Shown: piece by piece, positions 9,767-18,921 of the stretch
How the letters are laid out: each line of letters begins with the position of its first letter
Numbering within the stretch: position 1 is the stretch's first letter
NCBI RefSeq assembly: GCF_000829825.1
Contig: NZ_JXSL01000030.1
Location: forward strand, 1,247,501-1,311,500
Direction: 5' to 3'
DNA from: Paramagnetospirillum magnetotacticum MS-1
GTDB taxonomy: Bacteria; Pseudomonadota; Alphaproteobacteria; Rhodospirillales; Magnetospirillaceae
DNA length: 64,000 bases
Position numbers and translations under genes: made by a program
Notes under the pieces: model-generated
What the model was told of the DNA's origin: nothing
Databases searched by the model: none
Seen by the model: only the letters and a program-made list of their open reading frames with translations

Positions 9767-11550
9767 AAATTGCCCTGGTGGTGGTGACCCCCGCCGGACT
9801 GGAAACCGCCCGCGCCCTCAAAGCCGTGCTGCCCGGCGCCTCCATCCATGGCCTTGCGGGCCGGGTTGAAGGCGATGTGGGCTTCTTGGATACAAGCGCC
9901 CATCTGCGCGCCTTGTTCGCCGCCCGCACGCCCATCATCGGCATCTGCGCCGCCGGAATCCTGATCCGTTCCCTGGGCCCGGTTCTGGGCGACAAGCAGT
10001 CCGAACCGCCGGTCCTGGCGGTGGGCGTGGACGGGTCCTCGGTGGTGCCGCTGCTGGGCGGGCATCACGGCGGCAATGCTCTGGCGCGCGAGATCGGACG
10101 GGTCCTCGACGTGCCGCCCGCTCTTACCACCGCCGGGGAACTGGCCCTGGGCGTGGCGCTTGATGATCCGCCGACCGGCTGGCGGGTGGGCAATCCGCAG
10201 GCGGCCAAGTCGGTGACCGCCGCCCTGCTGGCCGAGGAGCCCGTGGCGCTGGAAGTGGAAACCGGCGACGGTCAATGGCTGAACGGACTGCCCTTCGTGG
10301 AGAAGGCTGATCACGCCATCCGTATCACCGACCGTTCGGTGGAATTCGACGACCACGAACTGGTGCTGCACCCCCCGACCCTGGTTCTGGGGGTGGGCTG
10401 CGAGCGCAATGCCCCGGCCGCCGAGCTGATCAGTCTGGTAAAGGATGTGATGGCCCAGGAGGCCCTGTCGCCCAAATCCATCGCCTGCGTCGCCAGTATC
10501 GATCTCAAGGCGGACGAAGGGGCGGTGCATGACTTGGCCGCCGAGCTGGGTGTTCCCGCCCGCTTCTTCAGCGCCGCCGAACTGGAGGCCGAGACGCCGC
10601 GTCTGGCCAGTCCCTCCGATGTGGTCTTCGCCGAGACGGGCTGCCATGGCGTGGCGGAAGGCGCCGCCCTGGCGGTGGCCGGTGCCGACGGCGTCCTGAT
10701 CGTTCCCAAGGTCAAAGGGGCGCGCACCACCATGGCCCTGGCCCGCTCGCCCCGTGCCATCGACGCACAAGGCAAAGGCCGGGCACGCGGCAAGCTGTTC
10801 GTGGTGGGCATCGGCCCCGGTACGCCCCAGTGGCGCTCGCCCGAGGCCTCGGCCGCCATCGAGGCCAGCAGCGATCTGGTGGGCTATGGCCTGTATCTCG
10901 ACCTGCTGGGCCATGCGGTGCACGGCAAGGCGCGCCACGAAAGCGCGCTGGGCGCCGAGGAGGCCCGCGCCGCCAAGGCCCTGGACCTGGCCGCCGAAGG
11001 CCGCAATGTCAGTCTGGTCTGTTCCGGTGATCCCGGCATCTATGCCCTGGCCACCCTGGTCTTCGAACTGCTGGACCGCAAGAAGCGCGCCGACTGGAAC
11101 CGGGTGGAGGTGGTGGTGGTGCCCGGCATCTCGGCTCTGCAGGCGGCCGCCGCGCGGGCGGGTGCGCCAGTCAATCACGATTTCTGCACCATCTCGCTGT
11201 CCGACCTGCTGACGCCGTGGGAGAGCATCGAGACCCGGCTGAAGGCCGCCGCCATGGCCGATTTCGTGGTCTGCTTCTACAATCCCGTCTCCCAGCGCCG
11301 CCGCGACCAGTTGCCGCGCGCCCGCGACATCCTGCTTTCGGGCCGTGGCCCCGACACGCCGGTGATCCTGGCCCGCCAGTTGGGCCGCGCGGGCGAGACG
11401 GTGGAGGTGATCCGTTTGGCCGATCTGGACGCCGACAAGGTGGACATGCTGACCATGGTGGTGGTGGGCTCCAGCGAGACCCGCAGTTTCGCCGCCGGTC
11501 AGAAGACTTGGACCTACACGCCTCGGGGCTATGGCAAGAAGATGGTTTAA
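9757..11550 (+). CDS. cobJ: CbiG-CobJ/CbiH fusion: cobalt-precorrin-5A hydrolase plus precorrin-3B C17-methyltransferase
   Basis: A 597-residue fusion. The first ~340 residues are a complete CbiG with N-terminal, central and C-terminal (CobE-like) parts; the GHHGGNALAR and FAETGCHGVAEGAAL segments are typical. Residues ~347-597 are a tetrapyrrole methylase beginning KLFVVGIGPGTPQWRSPEA, the C17-methyltransferase. CbiG opens the delta-lactone made by CbiH during ring contraction, so the fusion couples successive steps. A full CbiG together with CbiX fits the oxygen-independent route. ATG at 9757 follows an AGAGGA site. Confidence 0.9.
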   Translation: MAVEIALVVVTPAGLETARALKAVLPGASIHGLAGRVEGDVGFLDTSAHLRALFAARTPIIGICAAGILIRSLGPVLGDKQSEPPVLAVGVDGSSVVPLLGGHHGGNALAREIGRVLDVPPALTTAGELALGVALDDPPTGWRVGNPQAAKSVTAALLAEEPVALEVETGDGQWLNGLPFVEKADHAIRITDRSVEFDDHELVLHPPTLVLGVGCERNAPAAELISLVKDVMAQEALSPKSIACVASIDLKADEGAVHDLAAELGVPARFFSAAELEAETPRLASPSDVVFAETGCHGVAEGAALAVAGADGVLIVPKVKGARTTMALARSPRAIDAQGKGRARGKLFVVGIGPGTPQWRSPEASAAIEASSDLVGYGLYLDLLGHAVHGKARHESALGAEEARAAKALDLAAEGRNVSLVCSGDPGIYALATLVFELLDRKKRADWNRVEVVVVPGISALQAAAARAGAPVNHDFCTISLSDLLTPWESIETRLKAAAMADFVVCFYNPVSQRRRDQLPRARDILLSGRGPDTPVILARQLGRAGETVEVIRLADLDADKVDMLTMVVVGSSETRSFAAGQKTWTYTPRGYGKKMV

Positions 11551-11621
11551 GCCGACGCTTGCTCCCACCCGTGGACGTCGTATCATTTCTCCCTCACGGT
11601 TCCGTTCGCTTCGAGGGAAAT

Positions 11622-13079
11622 ATGCGCCGCACCGCCACCTTGCTTGCCGTCCTGCTGGCTTCGACCGTGCTGACCTCCTGCCAGGTGGCGCCGGGGACGG
11701 GCAAGAGCAACTTCAACATCATGTCGGCCGAGGAAGAGCAGAAGATGGGCGCCGAAGCCCATCCCGACGTGCTCAAGGAATTCGGCGGAACCTATGACGA
11801 CCCCCAGGTTCAGGCCTATGTGGCGGGGGTGGGCAAGCGGCTGTTGAGCCATACCGAAACGCCGGCCGCAACCTTCCGCTTCACGGTGCTGAACAGCCAT
11901 ATCGTCAACGCTTTCGCCCTGCCGGGCGGCTATGTCTATGTCACGCGCGGACTGCTGGCCCTGGCCGATGACGAGGCGGAACTGGCCGGTGTGGTGGGTC
12001 ACGAGATCGGCCATGTCACCGGCCGCCATACCGCCCAGCGCTACAGCCAGGCCATGGCCGCCAATGTGGCGACCGGGGTGCTGGGGGCTGTCTTGGGCGC
12101 GGTGACCGGCGTGTCCGGGCTGGGCGATATCGCCCAGTTGGGCGCGGCGGCCTATATTCAGGGCTATTCCCGCGAGAATGAGAGCGAGGCCGACGAACTG
12201 GGTATCCGCTACATGACGACCAGCGGCTGGAACCCCGACGGCATGACCACTTTCTTGAGCAAACTGCGTGACCAATCACGACTGGACGCGGTGCTGGCCG
12301 GGCGTTCTCCCGACGAGGTGGACGAGGCCAGTCTGTTCGCCAGCCATCCCCGCACCATCGACCGGGTGAGGGACGCCGCCAATCTCGCCAAGGGTGCTGA
12401 CCATAGCGGCGCCATCGGGCGCGAGCAGTATCTGGCCCATGTGGAAGGCCTGCTGGTTGGCGATGATCCCGACGAAGGCGTGGTGCGTGGCCGGGTATTC
12501 TCCCATGCCGGGCTGGGCATCCGCTACGAGGTTCCTGCTGGCTTCCGGCTGGTCAACGGTCCCAAGGCGGTGATGGCGACCCACAAGGACGGTTCGGCGA
12601 TCCGCTTCGACATGGGCGCCGAGGCCCATGGCGACATGACCAACTACCTCCAGAGCCAATGGGCCAAGGGCGCCCGGCTGTCCTCCATCGAGGCGCTGGA
12701 GATCAACGGTCTGGCCGCCGCCACGGGCGTGACCCGGCTCAATACCAACAAGGGCGCCATGGATGCGCGTCTTCTGGCGGTCAAGAACGGCAAGTCCACC
12801 TATCGTTTCCTTTACCTTACCCCTCCCGGCGTGACCAATGCCCATGCCCAGGAGTTCAAGACCTCCGGCCTCAGCTTACGCAAGCTTTCCGAGGCGGAGA
12901 AGTCGGCCATGAAGCCGCTGCGACTGAAGATCATCACCGCCCGCGCGGGTGACACGGTGGAAAAGCTGGCCGAGCAACTTCCCTATGAGGACCACAAGGT
13001 CGAGCGGTTCCGGCTGCTCAACGGGCTGGCGGAAAACCAGCCCCTCAAGCCGGGTCAGAAGCTGAAGATGGTTATTTAG
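11622..13079 (+). CDS. M48 family metalloprotease lipoprotein with LysM-like tail
   Basis: A 485-residue protein with a lipoprotein signal (LTSC, lipidated Cys20), so it should sit on the periplasmic face of a membrane. The peptidase domain has HEIGH at 127-131 and a downstream ENESEADELGIRYM segment supplying the glutamate ligand, as in BepA/YfgC and LoiP. The last ~50 residues (ITARAGDTVEKLAEQL to KPGQKLKMV) look like a LysM peptidoglycan-binding module. The ATG follows a GAGGGA ribosome-binding site; the longer open frame upstream only shadows cobJ. Role is probably outer-membrane protein quality control, by analogy. Confidence 0.87.
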   Translation: MRRTATLLAVLLASTVLTSCQVAPGTGKSNFNIMSAEEEQKMGAEAHPDVLKEFGGTYDDPQVQAYVAGVGKRLLSHTETPAATFRFTVLNSHIVNAFALPGGYVYVTRGLLALADDEAELAGVVGHEIGHVTGRHTAQRYSQAMAANVATGVLGAVLGAVTGVSGLGDIAQLGAAAYIQGYSRENESEADELGIRYMTTSGWNPDGMTTFLSKLRDQSRLDAVLAGRSPDEVDEASLFASHPRTIDRVRDAANLAKGADHSGAIGREQYLAHVEGLLVGDDPDEGVVRGRVFSHAGLGIRYEVPAGFRLVNGPKAVMATHKDGSAIRFDMGAEAHGDMTNYLQSQWAKGARLSSIEALEINGLAAATGVTRLNTNKGAMDARLLAVKNGKSTYRFLYLTPPGVTNAHAQEFKTSGLSLRKLSEAEKSAMKPLRLKIITARAGDTVEKLAEQLPYEDHKVERFRLLNGLAENQPLKPGQKLKMVI

Positions 13080-14106
13080 GTTCCTGGCATCCCAGGGCGC
13101 CCCGGATGCGGGGAAACAGGAAATCGGCAATGTGCTGATCGCCAGCGGGCGCGGTGTGCACATGATCGTAGAAGTCACCCTGAGCGGGCATCATGCCGTC
13201 GACCACGTCGATGCACAACGCGCCGGTGGTCCGGCAAGCCTCCATGGTGGCGCGGGCCTGAAGGCGGGCCTCTTCCAGCCGGGGGGCGGTGGGCTGGCCG
13301 TTCTCGACCACGCCGAACAACTTGCCCTCCTTCTCGAAATACCATCCCGCATGCTGGGTCGCGATGATGGGCAGGGCCCCCATGGCCTTGACCCGCTCGA
13401 CCAATTGGGCGAGGCGAGCGCCAAACGGAGCGTAATAGGCCGAGTTCATGGGGGGAAGAGGCGGCTTGGCCGCAATCTCCCCCCATTGGGGTGCGCTTCC
13501 AGCCTCGCCGATTGGTGTGGGTTTGAGCGGGCGCAGATGGCGCAGGGCGGTGTTGCCCCATCTTGCCAAGGCGCTGTTATTGGCCAGTACTTGAGTGAAG
13601 CGCTTCCAGGCCGTGGGCGGGCGGCCCGTATCGGCCATGTCCTGGGCCTCGGTCAGGTCCTCGTTGCTGCCCACATAGATCAGCACGGCCTGGGGCTTTA
13701 GGCCGGGGATCAGGGGAAACCATTCATCGAAGCGGCGGATCATGCCGCGGGTGGATTGGCCGTTCAATCCGGAAGCGGCGGTGGGCCGGGGGCATCCGGC
13801 TTCGGCGAAACGGGCGCCAAGCCGGGCGGGCATGGTCTGGGCATCGTCCACATATTGCTCGAAGACGGTGCCGTTGCCCATGACCAGAAGGCGGATCTGG
13901 TCGGGCGCGCCGAAGTCCCCGCGCAGACCGTTTTCGTCGGTGGTGACATGGGCGATGCCGCCATTCGCGTAGAGATTCCTCACATCGAACAGACGGTCGA
14001 AATGGCGCGGAATGCCGAGCGAGCCGTAATTGGGCCCCAGCCACTGGCCGAAAATCAGTTCGACGGCGCACAGGGTGGCGGCCGCGACGAGAAGGCCCCG
14101 CTTCAC
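13072..14106 (-). CDS. SGNH/GDSL hydrolase-like exported protein
   Basis: A 344-residue protein starting with a hydrophobic segment (GLLVAAATLCAVELIFG) that could be a signal peptide or anchor. A VLIYVGSNEDLTEAQ segment resembles the GxND block, and near the end DFYDHVHTAPAGDQHIADFL resembles the D-x-x-H block of SGNH hydrolases. The nucleophile block is less clear (VMGNGTVFEQYVDD), so activity is uncertain. Substrate unknown. It overlaps rppH by 4 bp at its start and converges on the M48 gene with an 8-bp overlap. Confidence 0.65.
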   Translation of the reverse strand: MKRGLLVAAATLCAVELIFGQWLGPNYGSLGIPRHFDRLFDVRNLYANGGIAHVTTDENGLRGDFGAPDQIRLLVMGNGTVFEQYVDDAQTMPARLGARFAEAGCPRPTAASGLNGQSTRGMIRRFDEWFPLIPGLKPQAVLIYVGSNEDLTEAQDMADTGRPPTAWKRFTQVLANNSALARWGNTALRHLRPLKPTPIGEAGSAPQWGEIAAKPPLPPMNSAYYAPFGARLAQLVERVKAMGALPIIATQHAGWYFEKEGKLFGVVENGQPTAPRLEEARLQARATMEACRTTGALCIDVVDGMMPAQGDFYDHVHTAPAGDQHIADFLFPRIRGALGCQEPK

Positions 14107-14615
14107 TTTGACGCCATGGCCTGGGCGATGGGCAGGAATTCAGCGACCACCTTGTCGTAGAGCACCCGCTTGAATGGAATGATCAGCGGCGGGATCTCTT
14201 CCAGCGCCATCCAGCGCCAGCGGCAAAATTCCGGGTGCTCGGTTTCCAGATTGATGTCCGCGTCACTGCCGGTGAAGCGGGCGCAGAACCACTTCTGGGT
14301 CTGGCCGCGGAAGCGTCCCTTCCAGCTCTTGTCGGCGATGTCGGGCGGCAGGTCGTAGGAAATCCAGTCACGGCTTTCGGCGATGATCTCGGCCTTGGCT
14401 GTGCCGATCTCCTCCTCCATTTCGCGCAGGACGGTGGCGCGCGGGTCCTCGCCCTCGTCGATGCCGCCCTGGGGGAATTGCCAGGCAGTGCCGGGCGTGT
14501 CCACCCGCTGGGCGACGAAGGCCAGCCCTTGGGTATTGAGCAGAACCAGCCCGATCCCGGGACGGTAGGGGCGCTGGTCATAGGGCAGCGGGGCCTTGTG
14601 CTTCTTCTTGCTCAT
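14103..14615 (-). CDS. rppH: RNA pyrophosphohydrolase (Nudix)
   Basis: A 170-residue Nudix hydrolase. The Nudix box lies at about residues 50-72 (GGIDEGEDPRA then REMEEEIG). The surrounding sequence (PYRPGIGLVLLN, WQFPQGG, WKGRFRGQTQKWF) is that of RppH/NudH, which removes pyrophosphate from the 5' end of RNAs to start decay; diadenosine polyphosphate hydrolysis is the related alternative. It sits between the YibQ-like and SGNH-like genes with 4-bp overlaps on both sides, so all are probably co-transcribed. Confidence 0.93.
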   Translation of the reverse strand: MSKKKHKAPLPYDQRPYRPGIGLVLLNTQGLAFVAQRVDTPGTAWQFPQGGIDEGEDPRATVLREMEEEIGTAKAEIIAESRDWISYDLPPDIADKSWKGRFRGQTQKWFCARFTGSDADINLETEHPEFCRWRWMALEEIPPLIIPFKRVLYDKVVAEFLPIAQAMASK

Positions 14616-16036
14616 GACTTTCCGGGGGCGGGCGGGGGCTGGACCAGGGTGGAGACCGGCACGATCACCAGTTTCTGGCCGTCGAAATCGTTCAGCCAGG
14701 GCAGCAGGCGGTCGAAGGACAGCGGCCGGGGATTGATCACCACCAGGGCCTTGCCCTTGGTCCGCGCCGCGATGGAGACCTGATTGAGGCGCATTTCGAT
14801 GGCTTCGCGGAACAGATCGGCATCGGCCACCGCCGTGACAGGGGCCAGGGCCGGGGTGCGGTCGGCGGGCGCGGCCCCCGGTCCCACGTAAAGCAGACCG
14901 CGGTCGCGCAACTGGCCCAGCATCTGGACCACCTGTTCCGAGGCGGCGAATTTGTCGCCCAGCGAGATCAGGCCGGTATAGGCCGCGCCTCGGCTCATCA
15001 CGCCTTCCAGGCGGGCCAGATTGCTTTCCGGCGGCACGGAATTGGTCATGCCCAGCGGGCCGGGGTCGCGGGGCTGGGTGCCGTTGGAATCAGCGGGCAG
15101 GACCATCATCACTTCATGGCCATAATCGCGGGCCTTCTTCACCCATTTGTCCAGACCCTGGGCATAAGGGCTGAAGGCCAGGGTCACCTCGGGCGGCAGC
15201 TTGGCGATGGCGGCCTCGGTGGCGACCTTGTCCAGACCCATATCCATGACCACCACGGCCACCTTGCCGCGATCGGCGGGGCCGGACCACGGGCGGGCAT
15301 AGACCTGCCACGGCTGCTTGCCGTCGGGCGACGGCACCGGCAAATCGCCGATGGCGGTGCGCTTTTGCATTTCCTTGTTGGGCGCGGGCGGCAGGGCCTT
15401 GACCTCGCCCTTGCGCTCGGGCAGCCCCTCATAGCTGGGCGGCTTGTCGGCGGCGCGCGGATTGGGCTGGGTGGGCATGCCCGAGGAATCCACCGCAGGC
15501 GGCGGCTTGGGCGCGAAGGCCTTGGAGACCGGGGATTCCGGCTCGGCCACGTAATCGCCGGGGGGCAGCGCCGCGGTCTTGGTGTCCGGCTTGGCCTCGG
15601 CCGGGGGCAGGCTGGCATTGGCGGGGGCATTGGCGGGGGCCAGTGCGGGCGGCAGAGAATCGGGCGACGGCGTGTCGTCGGGCAGGGCCTTGAGAATTTC
15701 GCCATTACCGGGCACGGCCGCGCCCGGCGCTACGGGAGGAGTGAGCAATCCGCTTCCGGTCCCCGGTTTGGGCGGCTCGCCCCGGCCGGGCAGATCGAAA
15801 GACAGCTTGGGCGGATTCTCGCCCACATCCATCAGGCCGATCACGTCGCGGGTTTCAAACGCGGTGAACAGATAGGCCACGCCGCCCAGACTGCCGCCCG
15901 CCACTAAAATCCCCAGGCCGATGAGGATCGGCTTGAGGTTCAGTGGCTTGCGTTCGGGCTTGATCTCCTCGACGACGATCTCGGGGACTGGATCCTCGTC
16001 CAGTTCCTCGAGATCGAAGTGGGTATCGTCAGCCAT
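14612..16036 (-). CDS. Divergent polysaccharide deacetylase family protein (YibQ-like)
   Basis: A 474-residue protein with one membrane segment (about residues 37-57) after an acidic cytoplasmic N-terminus. A long proline/alanine-rich linker (about 80-245) leads to a periplasmic deacetylase-like domain (about 255-465) with VVVMDMGLDKVATEAAIAKL, HEVMMVLPAD and the family's C-terminal pattern. Members of the DUF610/YibQ family often lie beside envC and ctpA, as here, suggesting a shared role in wall or septum remodelling. Some metal-binding residues of true deacetylases are not obvious. It follows ctpA by 21 bp. Confidence 0.8.
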   Translation of the reverse strand: MADDTHFDLEELDEDPVPEIVVEEIKPERKPLNLKPILIGLGILVAGGSLGGVAYLFTAFETRDVIGLMDVGENPPKLSFDLPGRGEPPKPGTGSGLLTPPVAPGAAVPGNGEILKALPDDTPSPDSLPPALAPANAPANASLPPAEAKPDTKTAALPPGDYVAEPESPVSKAFAPKPPPAVDSSGMPTQPNPRAADKPPSYEGLPERKGEVKALPPAPNKEMQKRTAIGDLPVPSPDGKQPWQVYARPWSGPADRGKVAVVVMDMGLDKVATEAAIAKLPPEVTLAFSPYAQGLDKWVKKARDYGHEVMMVLPADSNGTQPRDPGPLGMTNSVPPESNLARLEGVMSRGAAYTGLISLGDKFAASEQVVQMLGQLRDRGLLYVGPGAAPADRTPALAPVTAVADADLFREAIEMRLNQVSIAARTKGKALVVINPRPLSFDRLLPWLNDFDGQKLVIVPVSTLVQPPPAPGKS

Positions 16037-16057
16037 GTCGTGGAGTCCGAGCCCCGC

Positions 16058-17407
16058 TTACCGCTGGGCCGGACGGTACAGCGACAGGCCGCGCAACAGA
16101 TCCAGGGCGCGGGCCAGCTGGTAGTCCTGGGCCGGATCGCCCAACTTGATGGGCGCCGGAGCCTCGGCCTTGCCGCCTTCGCCCTTGGGCTGTTCGGGGG
16201 CCTTGGTTTCCTCGGCTTTTTCCTTTTCGGCGGGCTTGGCCTTTTCCCCATTGGGATTGGGCAGGGCCTTGCGCAAGGACGCTTCCGAGCGGCGCTCCAC
16301 CACGGCGCCCGCCACCGGCTCGACCTTGGACTGGGCGGCCTTGATGTCGGGTTCGATGCCCACCGCCTGGATGGAGCGGCCCGATGGCGTGTAGTACCGC
16401 GCCGTGGTCAGACGCAAGGAGCCGTGGCCATGCAGCGGCATCAGGGTCTGGACCGAGCCCTTGCCGAACGAGCGGGTGCCCAGCAGCACGGCGCGCTTGT
16501 GATCCTGCAGCGCACCGGCGACGATCTCCGAGGCCGAGGCCGAGCCGTCATTGATCAGCACCACCAGCGGCAGGCCGTCGGCGATGTCGCCGGGCCGGGC
16601 GTTGAAGCGCTGGGTATCCTCGGGACGGCGCGAACGGGTCGATACGATCTCGCCCTTGTCCAGGAAGTCGTCGGACACCGCCACCGCCTGGTCCAGCAGG
16701 CCGCCGGGATTGTTGCGCAGATCAATGACGAAGCCGGTCGGCGTCTTGCCGATATCCTTCTTCAACTGGGCCATGATGCGCACCAGATCGGCGTGGGTGG
16801 TGGCGCTGAACTGGGAGATGCGGATATAGCCGATATCGCCGTGGGTCTGGCCCTTGACGGTCTGCACCTTGATGACGGCGCGGGTCAGCTTGATGTCGAA
16901 GGGCTGTTCCACCCCGGCGCGGCGCACGGTCAGCTTGATGTCGGTATTGACGGTGCCGCGCATGCGATCCACCGCTTCCGACAGGGACAGACCCTGGACC
17001 TGCTCGCCGTCCAGATGGGTGACGAAATCGCCGGGCTGCATGCCCGCGCGATAGGCCGGGGTGTCGTCGATGGGCGACACCACCTTGACCCAGCCGTTCT
17101 CCATGGTCACTTCCAGGCCCAGCCCGCCGAACTCGCCACGGGTCTGGATGTCCATGTCCTTGGAGTTCTTGGGGTTGAGATAGCTGGAATGGGGATCCAG
17201 CGAGGCCAGCATGCCATTCAGCGCCGCCTCGATCAGGTCCTCGTCATTGACGGGCTCCACATACTCGCTGCGCACCTTTTCCAGCACTTCGCCGAACAGG
17301 TCGAGAAGCTTGTAGGTTTCCTTGCGCTCGGCGGCGGAAACGGGGGTGAGGGCGGTCGTCGACAGCAGGGCGAAGGTACCCGCCGCGATCAGGATCTTGC
17401 GAATCAT
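16058..17407 (-). CDS. ctpA: Carboxy-terminal processing protease (S41)
   Basis: A 449-residue periplasmic protease with an N-terminal signal peptide ending near TPVSAA. A PDZ domain spans about residues 90-165. The S41 catalytic core has the serine block GSASASE (288-294) and the lysine Lys316 in SFGKGS, forming a Ser/Lys dyad. The C-terminal ~70 residues are Lys/Glu/Pro-rich and low complexity. Such proteases trim the C-termini of envelope proteins. The start overlaps the envC stop (ATGA), so it is translated with envC. Confidence 0.92.
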   Translation of the reverse strand: MIRKILIAAGTFALLSTTALTPVSAAERKETYKLLDLFGEVLEKVRSEYVEPVNDEDLIEAALNGMLASLDPHSSYLNPKNSKDMDIQTRGEFGGLGLEVTMENGWVKVVSPIDDTPAYRAGMQPGDFVTHLDGEQVQGLSLSEAVDRMRGTVNTDIKLTVRRAGVEQPFDIKLTRAVIKVQTVKGQTHGDIGYIRISQFSATTHADLVRIMAQLKKDIGKTPTGFVIDLRNNPGGLLDQAVAVSDDFLDKGEIVSTRSRRPEDTQRFNARPGDIADGLPLVVLINDGSASASEIVAGALQDHKRAVLLGTRSFGKGSVQTLMPLHGHGSLRLTTARYYTPSGRSIQAVGIEPDIKAAQSKVEPVAGAVVERRSEASLRKALPNPNGEKAKPAEKEKAEETKAPEQPKGEGGKAEAPAPIKLGDPAQDYQLARALDLLRGLSLYRPAQR

Positions 17408-18921
17408 CCACTGGCCTTACTTTTTTGTGCCATGAGCCAAGGCAACGGGTTGACCGGCTGGCCATTGCGGCGCAGCTCTACATAAAGGTTGGGCTTGCTG
17501 TCGTCCTGCCCCATGACACCGACGGGTTCGCCCGTCAACAGCTTCTGGCCGACGGTACAATCGATCTGCGCCATTCCCGCCAGCAGCGTATGATAGCCTT
17601 CGCTGTGTTCGATGATCAAGAGAAGGCCGTAACCCCGGAACGGACCGGCAAAAGCCACATGTCCGTCATAGGGCGCGATGACCTGGGCGGCCTTGCGGGT
17701 GTTGATGGTGATGCCCTTGGCCACCTGGCCCACATCGTTGGGCTGGCCGTAGGTTTCGATGATGCGGCCGCGGGCGGGATAGGGCAGGCGGCCCTGGGCC
17801 TGGCTGAACGGTTTGTCGTTCTTTACCGGGCGGGTGGCGGCGGCCTCGCGCGAGGCTTGTTCCGCCTCATGGGTGGCCTTTTCGGCTGCCAGCTGCTTTT
17901 CCTTGGCTTCGGCCTGGGCCTTCAACTCGGCTTCCTGGGCGGCGCGGGCGGCGGCATCCTCGCGGATGCGGGCCTCGGCGGCGGCCTGCTGGGCCGCCTT
18001 GCTGGCTGCCTCGTCGCGGGCACGGGCCTCGGCGACGGCCTGTTGCGCGGCTTTTTGGGCAGCCAGTTCGGCGTCGCGCGCCGCTTTCTGGGCGGCCAGT
18101 TCAGCTTCGCGGGCCAGGCGCCGGGCCGTGGCCTCGGTTTCGCGGGCGATCTTTTCGGCGGCGGCCTTGGCGGCGGCCTCGGCGATCCGGCGCTCGCGCT
18201 CCTGGTCCAGGCGGGACAGCAGATCGCGCAGATCCTCGGCCTGGCTGCCCAGATCCTGAAGGCGGGCCTCCAGGGCGCGGCGCTCCTGCTCGGTGGCGTT
18301 CTGGACCTGGAACTTGCGTTCGAACATGTCCTTGATGCGGACATGCTCGCGTTCCAACTGGGAGGTGGTGCTGGCGATCAGCTTGCGCTGCTCGCCGATT
18401 TCGGTGCGCAGTTTCGCGACGCCGTCGATCTCGACGCGCAGTTCGCGGGCTGATTGCTCGATCTGGGGCACGGCGGCGCGCAGCAAAATGGCCGAGCGCA
18501 CCGTATCGGCGGGGCTTTGCGGCTGGGCCAGCAGGGCCTCGGTGGGGCGCCAGGCCAGCCGTTGCAGGGCGGTGAGTACGCCCACCATCTGGCGCGAGCG
18601 CCGTTCCAGGGCGTCGGAGCGGCTGATCTCGCGCTTTCTCAACTCCTCGAACTGGCTCTCCAGGTCGGACAGCAGGTCCTCGCTTTCCTGGGCGGCACGG
18701 GCGGCCTTGACCATGTCGGTGCGCAGCCGCGCCGTTTCGGCGGAGAGTTCCTCGGCCTTGCGCCGCACATCCTCGTGCTCGGCGCGCGAGCGTTCCAGTT
18801 GGCCTTCCAGTTCCTTGAGACGCTCGCCCGCATCCACCGGACGGTCCCAGGTGGCCAATGCGGGCGCCGCCCCGGCAAGGAGCAGCGCCGTTGCGAAGAG
18901 GGCTCCCTTAACCCGCCGCAC
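17404..18921 (-). CDS. envC: Murein hydrolase activator EnvC
   Basis: A 505-residue periplasmic protein with a signal peptide (ALFATALLLAGAAPALA). A long coiled coil covers about residues 30-260, followed by an Ala/Glu/Arg-rich helical stretch (about 270-385) and a C-terminal LytM/M23-like domain. The usual HxGID zinc site is replaced by KGITI, so the domain is probably non-catalytic and, as in E. coli EnvC, activates amidases at the septum. The start is GTG at 18921, chosen because the signal peptide begins right after it; more upstream frame is a shadow of gpmI. It overlaps gpmI by 14 bp and ctpA by 4 bp. Confidence 0.88.
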   Translation of the reverse strand: MRRVKGALFATALLLAGAAPALATWDRPVDAGERLKELEGQLERSRAEHEDVRRKAEELSAETARLRTDMVKAARAAQESEDLLSDLESQFEELRKREISRSDALERRSRQMVGVLTALQRLAWRPTEALLAQPQSPADTVRSAILLRAAVPQIEQSARELRVEIDGVAKLRTEIGEQRKLIASTTSQLEREHVRIKDMFERKFQVQNATEQERRALEARLQDLGSQAEDLRDLLSRLDQERERRIAEAAAKAAAEKIARETEATARRLAREAELAAQKAARDAELAAQKAAQQAVAEARARDEAASKAAQQAAAEARIREDAAARAAQEAELKAQAEAKEKQLAAEKATHEAEQASREAAATRPVKNDKPFSQAQGRLPYPARGRIIETYGQPNDVGQVAKGITINTRKAAQVIAPYDGHVAFAGPFRGYGLLLIIEHSEGYHTLLAGMAQIDCTVGQKLLTGEPVGVMGQDDSKPNLYVELRRNGQPVNPLPWLMAQKSKASG

